A model generated the notes under the pieces. It did not search any database, was not told the DNA's origin, and saw only the letters and a program-made list of their open reading frames with translations. DNA of 64,000 nt, from contig CAWFFV010000119.1 in the NCBI GenBank assembly GCA_963814985.1, positions 1-64,000 on the forward strand. The letters run 5' to 3'. Position numbers and translations under genes: made by a program. How positions within the stretch are numbered: position 1 is the first letter of the stretch; every line of letters begins with the position of its first letter. Below are positions 1-8,355 of the stretch, piece after piece. This DNA comes from CAWFFV01 sp963814985. Lineage in GTDB: Bacteria > Chloroflexota > Ktedonobacteria > Ktedonobacterales > Ktedonobacteraceae.

Positions 1-321
1 TTCTTTCCCAACGCACGAAAGGCTCTTTCGTCTTCTGTCCTGCGAAGATCGTAGTCTTTTCCGCTCACTCGCATCAGCGATCAGGACGAAATGCTCCTTG
101 ACACTCGCAATAAATTTTTCCATCCACATCGGAGACGTATCAACAAAGAGAAGTTGCGCACCGGCAACGAGCACAATATCCAGTTTCCCTTGGTCTATCT
201 CCTGGACGAGCTTCATAAAGTGCTCTCGACATTCTCCAATGCCTTCGATCTTGACATAACGATGATATCCCGGTTGTAGGTCTATCGTGTAGGCTGCTAT
301 TCTTTTGTCTTTCTCTGACAC
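1..321 (-). pseudogene. Resolvase-like protein, 5' part only, frameshifted
   Basis: A reverse-strand frame starts at GTG 321 behind a good AGGAG 8 bases upstream and runs off the left edge. The protein alternates beta-strand and helix stretches (KLDIVLVAGAQLL, then SVKEHFVLIADA) in the manner of the catalytic domain of serine recombinases, but I do not see the nucleophilic serine near the start, so it may be a degenerate family member. Near positions 60-66 the frame loses sense; the neighbouring frame continues with GKDYDLRRTEDERAFRAL, the expected follow-on in large resolvases (YDL...D..FR.L). One indel therefore separates the two halves. The family call is moderate, the frameshift is clear. 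The gene may belong with the HTH protein just upstream. Confidence 0.45.
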
Positions 322-477
322 CTTTTCATCTCCTCTTCTTTTCAGACCCTGGTCAAAGCTTTCTTTCTCTCTTCAGTACATGGCTGATCATATTGAAAAG
401 TGCTTTTTCTTGGGAAATTATAGCACGGCGAGATGGGCATCAGTTGCTCTAAGAGAAGGTTGAAGAATGGTTGTCAT

Positions 478-732
478 TCATTCAACCTCTTTTGGCTTAC
501 GAGCAGCATGAGAAATACGCCAGATGGTCTGGTAGGAAACATTGTAGTCTTTGGCGATCTGTCGTAGAGGCTCGTCTTGTTCGATGCGGCAGATGACATC
601 AGGCCATTGGGTTGGAGGAATACCATAGTTGGGGTTTTTGGGGCCTGGACGACGTTGATAGGACGTTGCACGTCGCTTTTTTGGTGGAGGAGAATCAAAA
701 GTGGGATGCTCTGTGACTGGTTGAGTTGTCAC
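478..732 (-). CDS. Small helix-turn-helix protein
   Basis: About 84 residues if it starts at GTG 732 (a TTG at 747 is also possible; neither has a clear ribosome binding site). The N-terminal half is basic and proline-rich (SPPPKKRRATSYQRR), and the C-terminal half has a recognisable helix-turn-helix, EPLRQIAKDYNVSYQTIWRI, like the DNA-binding ends of resolvases and transposases. The same frame stays open upstream through the tRNA gene, but that part translates the tRNA and is not protein. It lies 157 bases upstream of the broken resolvase-like gene on the same strand and may be part of the same mobile remnant. Function unknown. Confidence 0.4.
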   Translation of the reverse strand: MTTQPVTEHPTFDSPPPKKRRATSYQRRPGPKNPNYGIPPTQWPDVICRIEQDEPLRQIAKDYNVSYQTIWRISHAARKPKEVE

Positions 733-761
733 AGAATCATCCCACAATTTTTTACCAGCTA

Positions 762-835
762 CGGAACCGACGGGATTCGAACCCGCGATCTTCTGCGTGA
801 CAGGCAGACATGTTAGGCCACTACACCACGGCTCC
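762..835 (-). tRNA. tRNA-Asp (GTC)
   Basis: A 74-base cloverleaf on the reverse strand. The acceptor arm GGAGCCG pairs with CGGTTCC, the anticodon stem TCTGC/GCAGA encloses the loop CTGTCAC with anticodon GTC, and the T arm is GCGGG-TTCGAAT-CCCGT. The 3' CCA is not encoded. A consensus promoter lies about 45 bases upstream. A single-copy tRNA beside resolvase and HTH remnants is a plausible integration target, but I saw no direct repeat of its 3' end in the visible flank. Confidence 0.95.
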
Positions 836-879
836 TCATACGTTCGTTCATGTTTTTCAACATTCCTCACGTGGAAAGA

Positions 880-908
880 ATGATATCAGACAAGCTTTGT
901 TTTGTCAA
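880..908 (-). promoter_or_regulatory. Sigma-70 promoter of tRNA-Asp
   Basis: On the reverse strand TTGACA (908-903) and TATCAT (885-880) are separated by exactly 17 bases. Transcription would begin near 873, some 38 bases before the tRNA. No other reverse-strand gene starts between them. Confidence 0.8.
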
Positions 909-1245
909 TACCTCAAACTACCAATTTTTGACTTTTCTGCGTTTTTTTAAAATGTCCACACCTATCGTTTGATATTTTATATGTGTCCCACTTTACGCTG
1001 CTCACTGAGGAAGGGCTACAAGTATCCAGAGAATCAGCATAGGACTTTTCTTAGTACCTTCTGGTTGCATTGCAATTGGAGAGATACGATGAAACCAACA
1101 CGAATAGATATTGACATAACGGTAAAAATAGCGCTACTCTAGAAACTAGAGAGTACTATTCCAATTAGCTATCATGCTATCTACTTGTGGATAATCAAAT
1201 GCCCACCGGGTTTGCTCTCCGCTCGTCACTCACGTGGAGGTATCA
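909..1245. other. Spacer without recognised gene
   Basis: About 340 A+T-rich bases between the tRNA promoter and the zinc-ribbon membrane protein. I see no long open frame, RNA gene or strong hairpin. It must hold the promoter of the rightward gene, but no close match to TTGACA/TATAAT stands out. Confidence 0.5.
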
Positions 1246-1989
1246 ATGACCGAAAATATGTCTGCTCAACATCCTGAACAAACAGACCGTTCATCCTCTG
1301 CCCAACGTCGAGGGACGATGACATGCATCGTTTGTAAGGCAGTCTATGCTCCACCTCAGTGGAACAAAAATCTCTGGCAGGCTCCATCTGCTGCTCTTGA
1401 ATCTGCATTTATAAGTATGTGTCATTTCTGTTTTCGTTGTCGGAGACCTTCCTGCCCCAATTGCTGGGATGGAGTGCATTGTGTGTGTGGAGCCTGTATC
1501 CAGGATACAGGCTTGTCGTTTCGCCTGGAATCACCTCCACTCAGTGGTACACGTTCTGTATCTTCTCAAATACAGTCTACAACCATACAGCCCGTTCTGA
1601 CTCCTCTCATCTGCATACGCCCAGGACATCTGCCGGGTGCAACACCTTCTATTGATTTGCTTCCTACACGACCAGAGAGAACTTCTAAAAAAGCTGTTCG
1701 CAGGCAACGTGAAAGTCTAAAAGCAGCAAAACAAGAGTCGCTTATCTCTCCCTCATCGTCTCTAGCAACGCATCATCCAGTGGAAAAACACCGGCGTAGT
1801 AGACGAAATAACAGACGAGTCAGGCATTTGCTGACATTGTTTTTTCTCCTGATCTTTGTTATTACATTTTTAATTGTTATCAACAAAAACGTTTCTTCTA
1901 ATGTAAATGAATCTATTGCTAAAGCATTGCTAGTTGACATCCGTGTCAGAATAGCGTATCTTTGGCAACTAATTGGACATAGTTCCTAA
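1246..1989 (+). CDS. Zinc-ribbon protein with C-terminal membrane anchor
   Basis: 247 residues from ATG 1246, which has GGAGG five bases upstream; an in-frame GTG at 1234 overlaps that site and is unlikely. The N-terminal third is cysteine-rich (TCIVC, then CHFCFRCRRPSCPNC and CVCGAC), giving at least three CxxC pairs that could hold two zinc ions. The middle is polar, proline-rich and probably disordered, followed by a basic stretch (HRRSRRNNRRVR) and one membrane segment near residues 200-222 (LLTLFFLLIFVITFLIVI). This predicts a tail-anchored protein with the zinc fingers in the cytoplasm. I do not recognise a named family. The NYN nuclease follows 31 bases downstream and may be co-transcribed. 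Confidence 0.7.
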   Translation: MTENMSAQHPEQTDRSSSAQRRGTMTCIVCKAVYAPPQWNKNLWQAPSAALESAFISMCHFCFRCRRPSCPNCWDGVHCVCGACIQDTGLSFRLESPPLSGTRSVSSQIQSTTIQPVLTPLICIRPGHLPGATPSIDLLPTRPERTSKKAVRRQRESLKAAKQESLISPSSSLATHHPVEKHRRSRRNNRRVRHLLTLFFLLIFVITFLIVINKNVSSNVNESIAKALLVDIRVRIAYLWQLIGHSS

Positions 1990-2020
1990 CAAGTTGTCTT
2001 TAGAAGGATGAGATTATGCT

Positions 2021-2557
2021 ATGGATAGTTATATTCTGGTTGATGGCTACAATGTCATCAAAAATAATTTGATGTTCCAATCTCTGGAAACTAAAAGCCT
2101 GATGGAGGCCCGTTACGTGCTCATCCGGCAGTTGAAGAATCGCTACCGTCACACGATGCACCATGTCATTATTGTCTTTGACGGGAATGGAGCCAAAGAA
2201 CAGGAGAGTCATGATGACCACATACGTATTATCTTCTCTCGCTATGGCGAAACGGCGGACTGTGTAATCATACGTTTGACAACTGAAGCGCGAAGAGCAG
2301 GACATGAAGTACAGATGTATAGTAACGACGAGGAAGTGCGGCAGACAGTTGCCAGACAGGGAGGCAATATACATACAACAGGGCAACTGGTCCGACAGCT
2401 AAACGCACCTTCTCATGATGTTGCCATACGCTCACATCACCGTCAAGTCATGCGCCGTGTATATGGCATGGATCCCTCGCACAAGCCAGAGGATGAATTG
2501 GAATATGATTCCTTCCCTCGCAAAAAGAAAGGGAAGTCATCGCGTCGCCATAGGTAA
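2021..2557 (+). CDS. YacP/Rae1-like NYN-domain ribonuclease
   Basis: 178 residues with the NYN (PIN-like) fold typical of the YacP family (PF05991): YILVDGYNVIKNN at the start gives the first catalytic aspartate and the DGYN motif, VIIVFDGNGAKE the next, and ADCVIIRLTTEAR and VQMYSNDEEVRQ the remaining acidic positions. In Bacillus subtilis the homologue Rae1 cleaves mRNA on the ribosome. Length matches the family, with an extra basic tail (RKKKGKSSRRHR) that may bind RNA. AGAAGGATGAG lies just before ATG 2021. It sits 31 bases downstream of the zinc-ribbon membrane protein. Family assignment is firm; substrate unknown. Confidence 0.85.
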   Translation: MDSYILVDGYNVIKNNLMFQSLETKSLMEARYVLIRQLKNRYRHTMHHVIIVFDGNGAKEQESHDDHIRIIFSRYGETADCVIIRLTTEARRAGHEVQMYSNDEEVRQTVARQGGNIHTTGQLVRQLNAPSHDVAIRSHHRQVMRRVYGMDPSHKPEDELEYDSFPRKKKGKSSRRHR

Positions 2558-2601
2558 CGTGGAGACTTCCTCTGTTTTATGGGTTTGCACTGATTTACAT
2601 T

Positions 2602-3394
2602 TTACTTCTTGGCAACTGAAGGCTCAGCCCTGCTCTCTATACGCTCGTCGCTCGCCTGTGGCTGGCTCCCGGCTACTGAGTGAGTCGCCGTTGGCTGCTT
2701 ACCAAAACGAGCACGCAAAACGTAGGAAAAGGCCTCGACAACGATCTTACGCGACATCTTGGATTTGCCTACGCGTCGGTCCATAAAGGTGATGGGAATC
2801 TCAACGATACGGAAGCCCTGACACATAACACGATATGCGAGTTCTACCTGGAACGCATAGCCCTGTGATTGGATAGTATCCAGATCGATACTCTCTAATA
2901 CCTCACGACGATAGCAACGATAGCCTGCGGTGCAGTCATGTATAGGAATGCTCAGCATAAAGCGTGCAAAAATATTTCCACTACCGCTGATGATGCGGCG
3001 AATTGGTGACCAGTTGGGGGTACTACCGCCACGTACATAGCGTGAACCAATCACTAGGTCCGCATGCTCGATCGCCTTCAGAAAATCGGGCAGATAACGT
3101 GGATCGTGCGAGAAATCCGCGTCCATCTCGAAGGCCGCGTCGTAGCCATGCTCTATGACGTATTTAAACCCTGCAATATAGGCTGTGCCGAGGCCAAGTT
3201 TACCGGAACGATGCAGAACATGAACACGCTGGTCCTCTTCATGGATCTGATCCGCCAGTTTCCCTGTTCCATCCGGTGAGTTGTCATCAACAATCAAGAT
3301 GTGGGTTTGTGGTGCATGTGAGAACGCCGACCTCTAAGATTGGTCGCAAGTTCTCTATTTCATTATACGTTGGAACAATAATTAATGTCTTCAT
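2602..3394 (-). pseudogene. Dolichyl-phosphate-mannose-synthase-like glycosyltransferase, frameshifted
   Basis: A GT-A fold, family 2 transferase that moves a sugar from a nucleotide donor to a polyprenyl phosphate. The start at ATG 3394 gives MKTLIIVPTYNEIENL; after about 23 codons the frame fails and the adjacent frame takes over with HAPQTHILIVDDNSPDGTG and runs to 2602. Key motifs are present once joined: VDDNSPDGT, the metal-binding DADFSHDP and the acceptor-loop RGGSTPNW. The indel lies at 3322-3332. Restored length is about 263 residues with no C-terminal membrane domain, as in bacterial Ppm1-type enzymes. It lies downstream of the UbiA-type gene on the same strand, which fits a joint role in polyprenyl-phosphate-sugar synthesis (inference). 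Confidence 0.8.
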
Positions 3395-3595
3395 ACAACC
3401 TTTTCTCCAATGTAAGCCGATGATGACGCCGGTTTGAAACCAGATAAGCATTCATTCATAGGCGATATGCTTGGTATTTTTTCTGTAATTGTGTTTTTTT
3501 CGACCATGACCCTCCCTATTTCTTACTGGGGTAATAGGTAAAGTACTACAATAATAAGTATCGTACATAACGTAACGGTTCCCAGCATATGACGG

Positions 3596-4459
3596 TCACG
3601 AATTCAGGACTTCTTCTGGATTCCCTCCTTCCATACGCATATAGACTAGGTAAAAATAGCGAAATATACCGTAGAGTACAAGTGGCACTGTAATCAGTAA
3701 CCGATGATTTCCTGTTGTCCCCTGAATAGTGTAGAGACTGTACGACATAATAGTAGCAGTAATAACAATGGTAATAAGCTGATCAAGCATGGGAATGCTA
3801 TACTCTTTGAGAATCTGGCGGTGATGACTGGCCTGCCCCTGTAAAAGTACAAGTTCGTGGCGTCGTTTACTCAGCGCCAGAAAGAGTGAGAGAAAGCAGG
3901 TCACGACGTAGAGCCACGGCGAAATGTATACGGGGATAACCACTGTTCCCGCCAGAACACGTAGAACAAAACCACTGGCAATAACAAAGACATCCACGAG
4001 TACAATATGCTTAAGACGAAAGCTGTAGAACACCATGAGTAACACATATATAGCGATAGTCAATGCAAAGACCACATTGGCACTTCCCAGCGAAGCAAAG
4101 ATGTCTTGCTGCGGTGGGACTGGGATGGCAAAGATCAGCAGTGTCAATGCGCAACAGCACAGAAGAAGCAGGCTCATCGTCACGATGGCCCACGAAATAG
4201 ACAACTGACCAGAGGCTAAGGGACGTAGACATTTAACGGGATGTTGTCGATCATTCTCTAAATCAACCAGATCATTGAGGAGATAGATACTACTAGAGGC
4301 CAGACAAAAGATTAAGAAGGCCAGCATAGTCCGTTCAAAGGGTAGTGGGTAAAAGAGTCGTTGTGCAAAAACGAGGCCAATAAAAACTGCAAAATTTTTT
4401 GTCCACTGGCGAGGACGTAATGCGGTTATCAGCGCCAATATTCGGTTCCTCATTCCCAT
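3596..4459 (-). CDS. UbiA-family prenyl-phosphate transferase (DPPR-synthase-like)
   Basis: Integral membrane enzyme of the UbiA superfamily. ALRPRQWTKNFAVFIGL followed by NDLVDLENDRQHPVKCLRPLASG matches decaprenyl-phosphate phosphoribosyltransferase rather than ubiquinone or heme farnesyl enzymes; the aspartates of NDLVDLENDR bind magnesium and pyrophosphate. About nine hydrophobic segments follow. The frame is open back to GTG 4630, but the extra 57 residues are polar and unlike the family, so ATG 4459 or 4453 is preferred although no clear ribosome binding site helps. It lies 189 bases downstream of the CRP gene and 201 upstream of the polyprenyl-sugar glycosyltransferase, suggesting one transcription unit for a lipid-linked sugar. 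Substrate is inferred from motif similarity only. Confidence 0.75.
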   Translation of the reverse strand: MGMRNRILALITALRPRQWTKNFAVFIGLVFAQRLFYPLPFERTMLAFLIFCLASSSIYLLNDLVDLENDRQHPVKCLRPLASGQLSISWAIVTMSLLLLCCCALTLLIFAIPVPPQQDIFASLGSANVVFALTIAIYVLLMVFYSFRLKHIVLVDVFVIASGFVLRVLAGTVVIPVYISPWLYVVTCFLSLFLALSKRRHELVLLQGQASHHRQILKEYSIPMLDQLITIVITATIMSYSLYTIQGTTGNHRLLITVPLVLYGIFRYFYLVYMRMEGGNPEEVLNS

Positions 4460-4648
4460 GTCGGGTAATGGAGTTCTCGATAGAAAAATGGCTGGTATGC
4501 TTGATTTTGTATCTTGTGCTGCTTGCTGTTTGTCTCGCGTCGTAGTCGTATTCTCCAAGAATACTATATTCCTTACAATGCATGCTTCCTCACATCTGCT
4601 AACGTACAAGCTTAACAGCCAGTAACACACCTTCCCAAAAGTCCTGGG

Positions 4649-5337
4649 CTAGTAAATACGCCGTTTCAAATCGGTAATGCGGTGTATGGTGATGCGATGT
4701 TTATCTGTGCTAATAAACTGCTTCTCGGTGTAATAGCCCATGACCTTATTGACACTCTCGCGTGACGCCCCCACCATCGATGCCAATTCTTGTTGTGTCA
4801 GGCGGACTTCAATGCGAATACCATTCTCAACCTTAGCACCATGGCTATCTGCCAGTTCTAGCAATTTCTTGGCTACTCGCCCGTACACATCCAAAAGATC
4901 AAATCTTCGACCTGCTGATCTGTGCTACGTAGCCGCCTGGAAAGCACTTCTAATACTTGAATCGCAATCTTTGGGTTATTCATAATTGCTTTCTGGAAAT
5001 CGCTGCGCTGCAGTGTATAGCACTCTACCTTTTCCAGGGCGATAGCATCTGCGGAGCGAGGTAATCCATCAAGCAGAGCAAGGTCTCCGAAATATTCCCC
5101 CTTGCCAAAGACGACGAGAGAAATTTCCTGTCCATCAGGGCTGATGAGGCAGATTTTGACGTTGCCCTCTTTGATAACATAAAGTACCTGTCCAGGATCG
5201 TCGCGGTGAAAAATAACTTCACCACTGCGAAATGTACGCCGTCGTGCCACGGACATCAGTTCGCGAATCTCTTCATCGCTCAAGCCCGCAAAGATGGACA
5301 CTTGTTTGAGATATGAGGATTTGTTTTCTGCCTCCAT
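4649..5337 (-). pseudogene. CRP/FNR-family transcription regulator, frameshifted
   Basis: The first 150 residues form a cyclic-nucleotide-binding beta barrel (IFAGLSDEEIRELMSVARRR, GEYFGDLALLDGLPRSADAIAL) and the dimerisation helix; the remainder in another frame is the Crp winged helix (RLTQQELASMVGASRESVNKVM). The break is in a run of four T (reverse strand, 4893-4896): five T would restore VEDLIFLDVYGRV, the usual family sequence. Without repair the protein would lack its DNA-binding domain. Start is ATG 5337. The binding pocket lacks an obvious cAMP arginine signature, so the ligand is unknown. It is first in a reverse-strand group with the UbiA-type gene. Confidence 0.85.
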
Positions 5338-5774
5338 TATTTGTTTCCTTTACAGATGTGAGAACATTTTTGCTGCAGTCAGGCCTTACACCGCAGATTT
5401 CGAGTTCTTCGGTTTGAGAGTGCGTTCCGTATTGAGTTGTGTGTCCTGTTCGTTACTGGTCACAGCTTACATGTTTCTTTCTGGCTTCTCTGCGTTTATT
5501 CTACATCCGAAGGAAAGGTATGTAAAGAGAGTTTCCTTCCTTCCTCATCCCCAAACCAGGGAACTGCGTTTTTATCCCCATATCCGAAGCCAGAAGTTTT
5601 ACACGCTGGATAGATAATGGTCCTGCTCTCTGTGGTAACGCTGCTGTAATGTGTGCTATAATATCATAGTAAATAAGTCGGAATTAGTTCTTTTTCACTC
5701 AAAACAGTTCAATCTAAACAAAGGAGAGCGGCATCTGGAGTCTTTTTTCCGTGCTGCTAATGAGGATAACACAC
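5338..5774. other. Divergent spacer between crp-like gene and mrp
   Basis: About 440 bases separating divergent genes. The right part carries the likely mrp promoter near 5654. The rest has no convincing gene; the frames that stay open show no protein-like composition. Confidence 0.5.
5654..5662 (+). promoter_or_regulatory. Extended -10 promoter for mrp
   Basis: TGCTATAAT is a perfect extended -10 element (TGn plus TATAAT). There is no good -35 hexamer, as often with extended -10 promoters. The transcript would start near 5669 and give a leader of about 105 bases. Confidence 0.55.
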
Positions 5775-6809
5775 ATGGCGGAAACGATTACAGCCGACAT
5801 GATCATTCATGATGTAGTGACCAAACATCCCGCAACGGTGAAAGTCTTTCATGGTCATGGTCTGCCTTGCACTGCTTGCGCTGTCGGCTCGAGAGAGAGT
5901 GTTGCGGGAGGAGCTCGTACACATCGCTTTTCTCCGGAGAAGCTTGATATCTTGCTCAAGGATTTGAACGCTTCAATTAATGGCGAACCAATCTCTGTTG
6001 CTCCCAAGAAAGCTCCTGTCGGGCGTGGTATTCCCCTGACAATGGCAACAGGAGGAGCTGACCGTAAAATCAAACAGGTGATTGCGATTATGAGTGGTAA
6101 GGGTGGCGTTGGTAAGTCGCTGGTGACCGGATTGCTTGCAGTTTCATTGCGTCGCCAGAAATTGCGCGTGGGCGTTCTGGATGGTGATATCACCGGTCCC
6201 AGCATAGCACGTATGTTTGGTACAAAGGGGCAACCTACCAAGTCTGCTGATGGTGGTATCGAACCATTGGTCAGCCAGGGTGGCGTCAAGGTCATGTCCA
6301 TGAATATGTTCCTTGAGAAAGAAAGCGATCCTGTAGTCTGGCGTGGCCCAATGATCTCTGGTGCTATCAAACAGTTCTACAGTGATGTAGATTGGGGTGA
6401 GCTTGACTACCTGTTAGTAGATTTACCACCGGGTACATCCGATGCACCGATGACGGTCTTGCAGTCGCTTCCCGTTGATGGCATTGTCATTGTCTCATCA
6501 CCCCAAATGTTGGCAACGATGGTGGTGATGAAGTGCATTAACATGGTACACCAGCTCAAAGGGATCATCGTAGGTGTTGTCGAGAATATGGCCTATTTCG
6601 AAACGCCAAATGGCGAGCGCTACGAAATCTTTGGCTCAAGCAATAGTACAGAACTGGTAGGTATGACTGGTGCGCCACTGCTAGGAAATTTGCCAATTGA
6701 TCCTGTCTTGACCACATTGTGTGATGCGGGTAGAGTCGAAGAGTATTATGCCGAGGCCTATGAGACACTGGCGACTAATTTTGTCAATACCCTGACGATC
6801 AAGCGCTAA
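5775..6809 (+). CDS. mrp: Mrp/NBP35-type iron-sulfur carrier ATPase with N-terminal DUF1858 domain
   Basis: 344 residues. Residues 1-65 are a DUF1858 domain, a small redox-type module with a conserved Cys pair (GLPCTACAVGSRESV). From about residue 95 a ParA/MinD-like P-loop ATPase begins: the deviant Walker A SGKGGVGKS, then DGDITGPSIARMFG and DLPPGTSDAPMT identify the Mrp family, which carries Fe-S clusters to target proteins. The usual CxxC near the C-terminus is not present, so cluster binding may rely on the DUF1858 cysteines (inference). ATG 5775 has GAGG nine bases upstream; ATG 5760 and GTG 5751 lack a site. A complete gene followed by repeat A1. Confidence 0.9.
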   Translation: MAETITADMIIHDVVTKHPATVKVFHGHGLPCTACAVGSRESVAGGARTHRFSPEKLDILLKDLNASINGEPISVAPKKAPVGRGIPLTMATGGADRKIKQVIAIMSGKGGVGKSLVTGLLAVSLRRQKLRVGVLDGDITGPSIARMFGTKGQPTKSADGGIEPLVSQGGVKVMSMNMFLEKESDPVVWRGPMISGAIKQFYSDVDWGELDYLLVDLPPGTSDAPMTVLQSLPVDGIVIVSSPQMLATMVVMKCINMVHQLKGIIVGVVENMAYFETPNGERYEIFGSSNSTELVGMTGAPLLGNLPIDPVLTTLCDAGRVEEYYAEAYETLATNFVNTLTIKR

Positions 6810-6825
6810 AAACGCCTCTCTCAAT

Positions 6826-6950
6826 GTAACTCTTCAGGTACCCCTCTTGCTCCGCCTTCGGCGGCCTTTGAAAAAGGGGGAATGTGCGAGGACACCTCGC
6901 GCACCGGCCTGGGGACTGACGTCCCCAGGCACCCCCTCCTGAAGAGTTAC
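6826..6950. repeat. Dispersed structured repeat, family A copy 1
   Basis: A 125-bp element bounded by perfect 13-bp inverted ends, GTAACTCTTCAGG and CCTGAAGAGTTAC. Inside are three further hairpins: CCGCCTTCGGCGG, GCGAGG-ACA-CCTCGC and CTGGGGAC-TGAC-GTCCCCAG. A second copy at 51533-51654 is roughly 78% identical by eye and keeps most of the hairpins through compensating changes. This copy lies between the convergent mrp and pheA genes and may act as a terminator there. Confidence 0.8.
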
Positions 6951-7005
6951 CTCTCAATTTACTCTCAACCAACCAGAAGGGGAGTTGATCGCCCTGGAAA
7001 TGCGC

Positions 7006-7872
7006 TCAGATCTTCCTCGGAAATGATCCCAGTACCTTGCAAAAAGTGGTGTGGATAGCCAGATCTGCTAGCGCGTTACGTACCGCCTGATCTTCGCGAT
7101 GTCCCTCCAGGTCAAGATAGAATACATATTCCCAGGCTCGTTGGCGCGAAGGGCGTGATTTTAGCTTGAGCAGGTTAATCTTGTTGGCGGCAAGTACACC
7201 CAAACATTGGTAGAGCGAACCAGGCTGGTGAGCTGTTGCTATGACTAACATCGTTTTAGCATCACCCGCGCGGCGCAGTGTGGGTTCTCTGCCAAGTACG
7301 ATAAAACGTGTGTAGTTGTCTTTGATGGTCTGGATACTTTGTGCCAGTATCTCTAACTGGTACAGTTCGGCTGCTCCAGATCCTGCTACCGCTGCAACGC
7401 CTTCAAGAAGCTCTTCACGGATCATCTTTGCGCTCCCCGCAGTATCATAAGTTGCAACGACCTCTACACCAAGTTCACGCAGGTAGACATCGCTTTGAGC
7501 CAGGGCTTGCGGGTGTGAAATGACACGCCTGATATCACTGAGTCTTTGTCCTGGCAGACAGAGCAGACAGTGATTGACGGGATGGCCTATCTCGCCAATA
7601 ATAAACAGGTCGTGTTGGCGAAGCAGGTCGTAGACATCGTTGATACTGCCTGCCTGCGAGTTTTCTACAGGCACTAACCCGTATTCTACCTCACCCGTAG
7701 CAACGGCATGGAAAACGTCGGCAAAACTGCGGTAAGGAAGTGGTTCGGTTTTCCCAAAATATGAGTATACGGCCTCTTCACCAAAGGCACCACGTTCACC
7801 CTGGAAGGCTACACGAAGTGCTGGCTGAGCCATAGCTGTATCGTCTATGGGTTGGTTTAATGACTGTACCAT
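7006..7872 (-). CDS. pheA: Prephenate dehydratase
   Basis: 288 residues. Converts prephenate to phenylpyruvate in phenylalanine synthesis, in the cytoplasm. The catalytic domain starts at FQGERGAFGEEAVYSYFG (about residue 24) and includes GLVPVENSQAGSINDVYD and the TRF motif (DNYTRFIVLGREP) with its catalytic threonine. The C-terminal ACT domain (KTMLVIATAHQPGSLYQCLGV through LKSRPSRQRAWEYVFYLDLEGH) provides feedback binding of phenylalanine; the usual ESRP is here KSRP. Single-function enzyme, no chorismate mutase. An internal ATG 14 codons in (MAQPALRVAF) is an alternative start. Convergent with mrp across repeat A1. Confidence 0.95.
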   Translation of the reverse strand: MVQSLNQPIDDTAMAQPALRVAFQGERGAFGEEAVYSYFGKTEPLPYRSFADVFHAVATGEVEYGLVPVENSQAGSINDVYDLLRQHDLFIIGEIGHPVNHCLLCLPGQRLSDIRRVISHPQALAQSDVYLRELGVEVVATYDTAGSAKMIREELLEGVAAVAGSGAAELYQLEILAQSIQTIKDNYTRFIVLGREPTLRRAGDAKTMLVIATAHQPGSLYQCLGVLAANKINLLKLKSRPSRQRAWEYVFYLDLEGHREDQAVRNALADLAIHTTFCKVLGSFPRKI

Positions 7873-7956
7873 TGAAAATTTCTCCTGGTCTGTATGCTTG
7901 TGCCGATTGTGTCAGCTTGTGAGAGGATTGTCAAGAGGAACAAAAAGCCAAAAAGA

Positions 7957-7984
7957 AACAAGCCCTGAAGGTGAGGGGCTTGTT
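7957..7984 (-). terminator. Rho-independent terminator of the small zinc-ribbon gene
   Basis: Read on the reverse strand, AACAAGCCC and GGGCTTGTT form a 9-bp stem with a 10-base loop followed by TTCTTTTT. It lies about 30 bases after the stop codon of the small gene at 8017-8205 and upstream of pheA, separating the two. Confidence 0.8.
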
Positions 7985-8016
7985 AATTTAAAAAATGCGC
8001 TCGATTGGCCCGGAGC

Positions 8017-8205
8017 CTATTGTACTTTGTAATGCTCCTTGTGATAGAACACCATGCCTTTACCAACCACCTTCACAGGCTGTAAGTCTACAAGCATGAT
8101 ACGCTCACCGCACTTTGAACAAATGCGATCGGTCTCATGATTGATTGTTTCGCGGTTTGCCAGCGATGCACGCGCCGTCTTTGAAAGTTCACCCTTTTTA
8201 GGCAT
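8017..8205 (-). CDS. Small zinc-ribbon protein, 62 residues
   Basis: Starts at ATG 8205 (MPKKGELSKTARASL) with AAGGA about 11 bases upstream; a longer reading back to 8334 would add 43 residues with no protein-like pattern. RICSKCGERIMLVDLQPV holds one CxxC and the remainder is basic and short; HKEHY at the end could complete a metal site. I do not recognise a family; the size and charge resemble small ribosome- or RNA polymerase-associated zinc proteins (inference). It has its own terminator. Confidence 0.7.
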   Translation of the reverse strand: MPKKGELSKTARASLANRETINHETDRICSKCGERIMLVDLQPVKVVGKGMVFYHKEHYKVQ

Positions 8206-8355
8206 TGACGCTAATTTCCTTTCGCCGAATTTTTGTCTCTGTGGATTGCCGTTGCATAGCGTTCCTCTAGAAAGAAACACTAACTGCTCATAATTTGTTC
8301 CCGTAGTATACCATAGCAGGGTGTATCCAGACAATCAGTTTTTATCCGAGGGTCA

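Noticed and set aside
474..870. A 130-codon reverse frame extending through the tRNA gene
   Set aside because: Its first 40 codons are the tRNA-Asp sequence. Only the part after the tRNA (478-732) was kept as a candidate gene.
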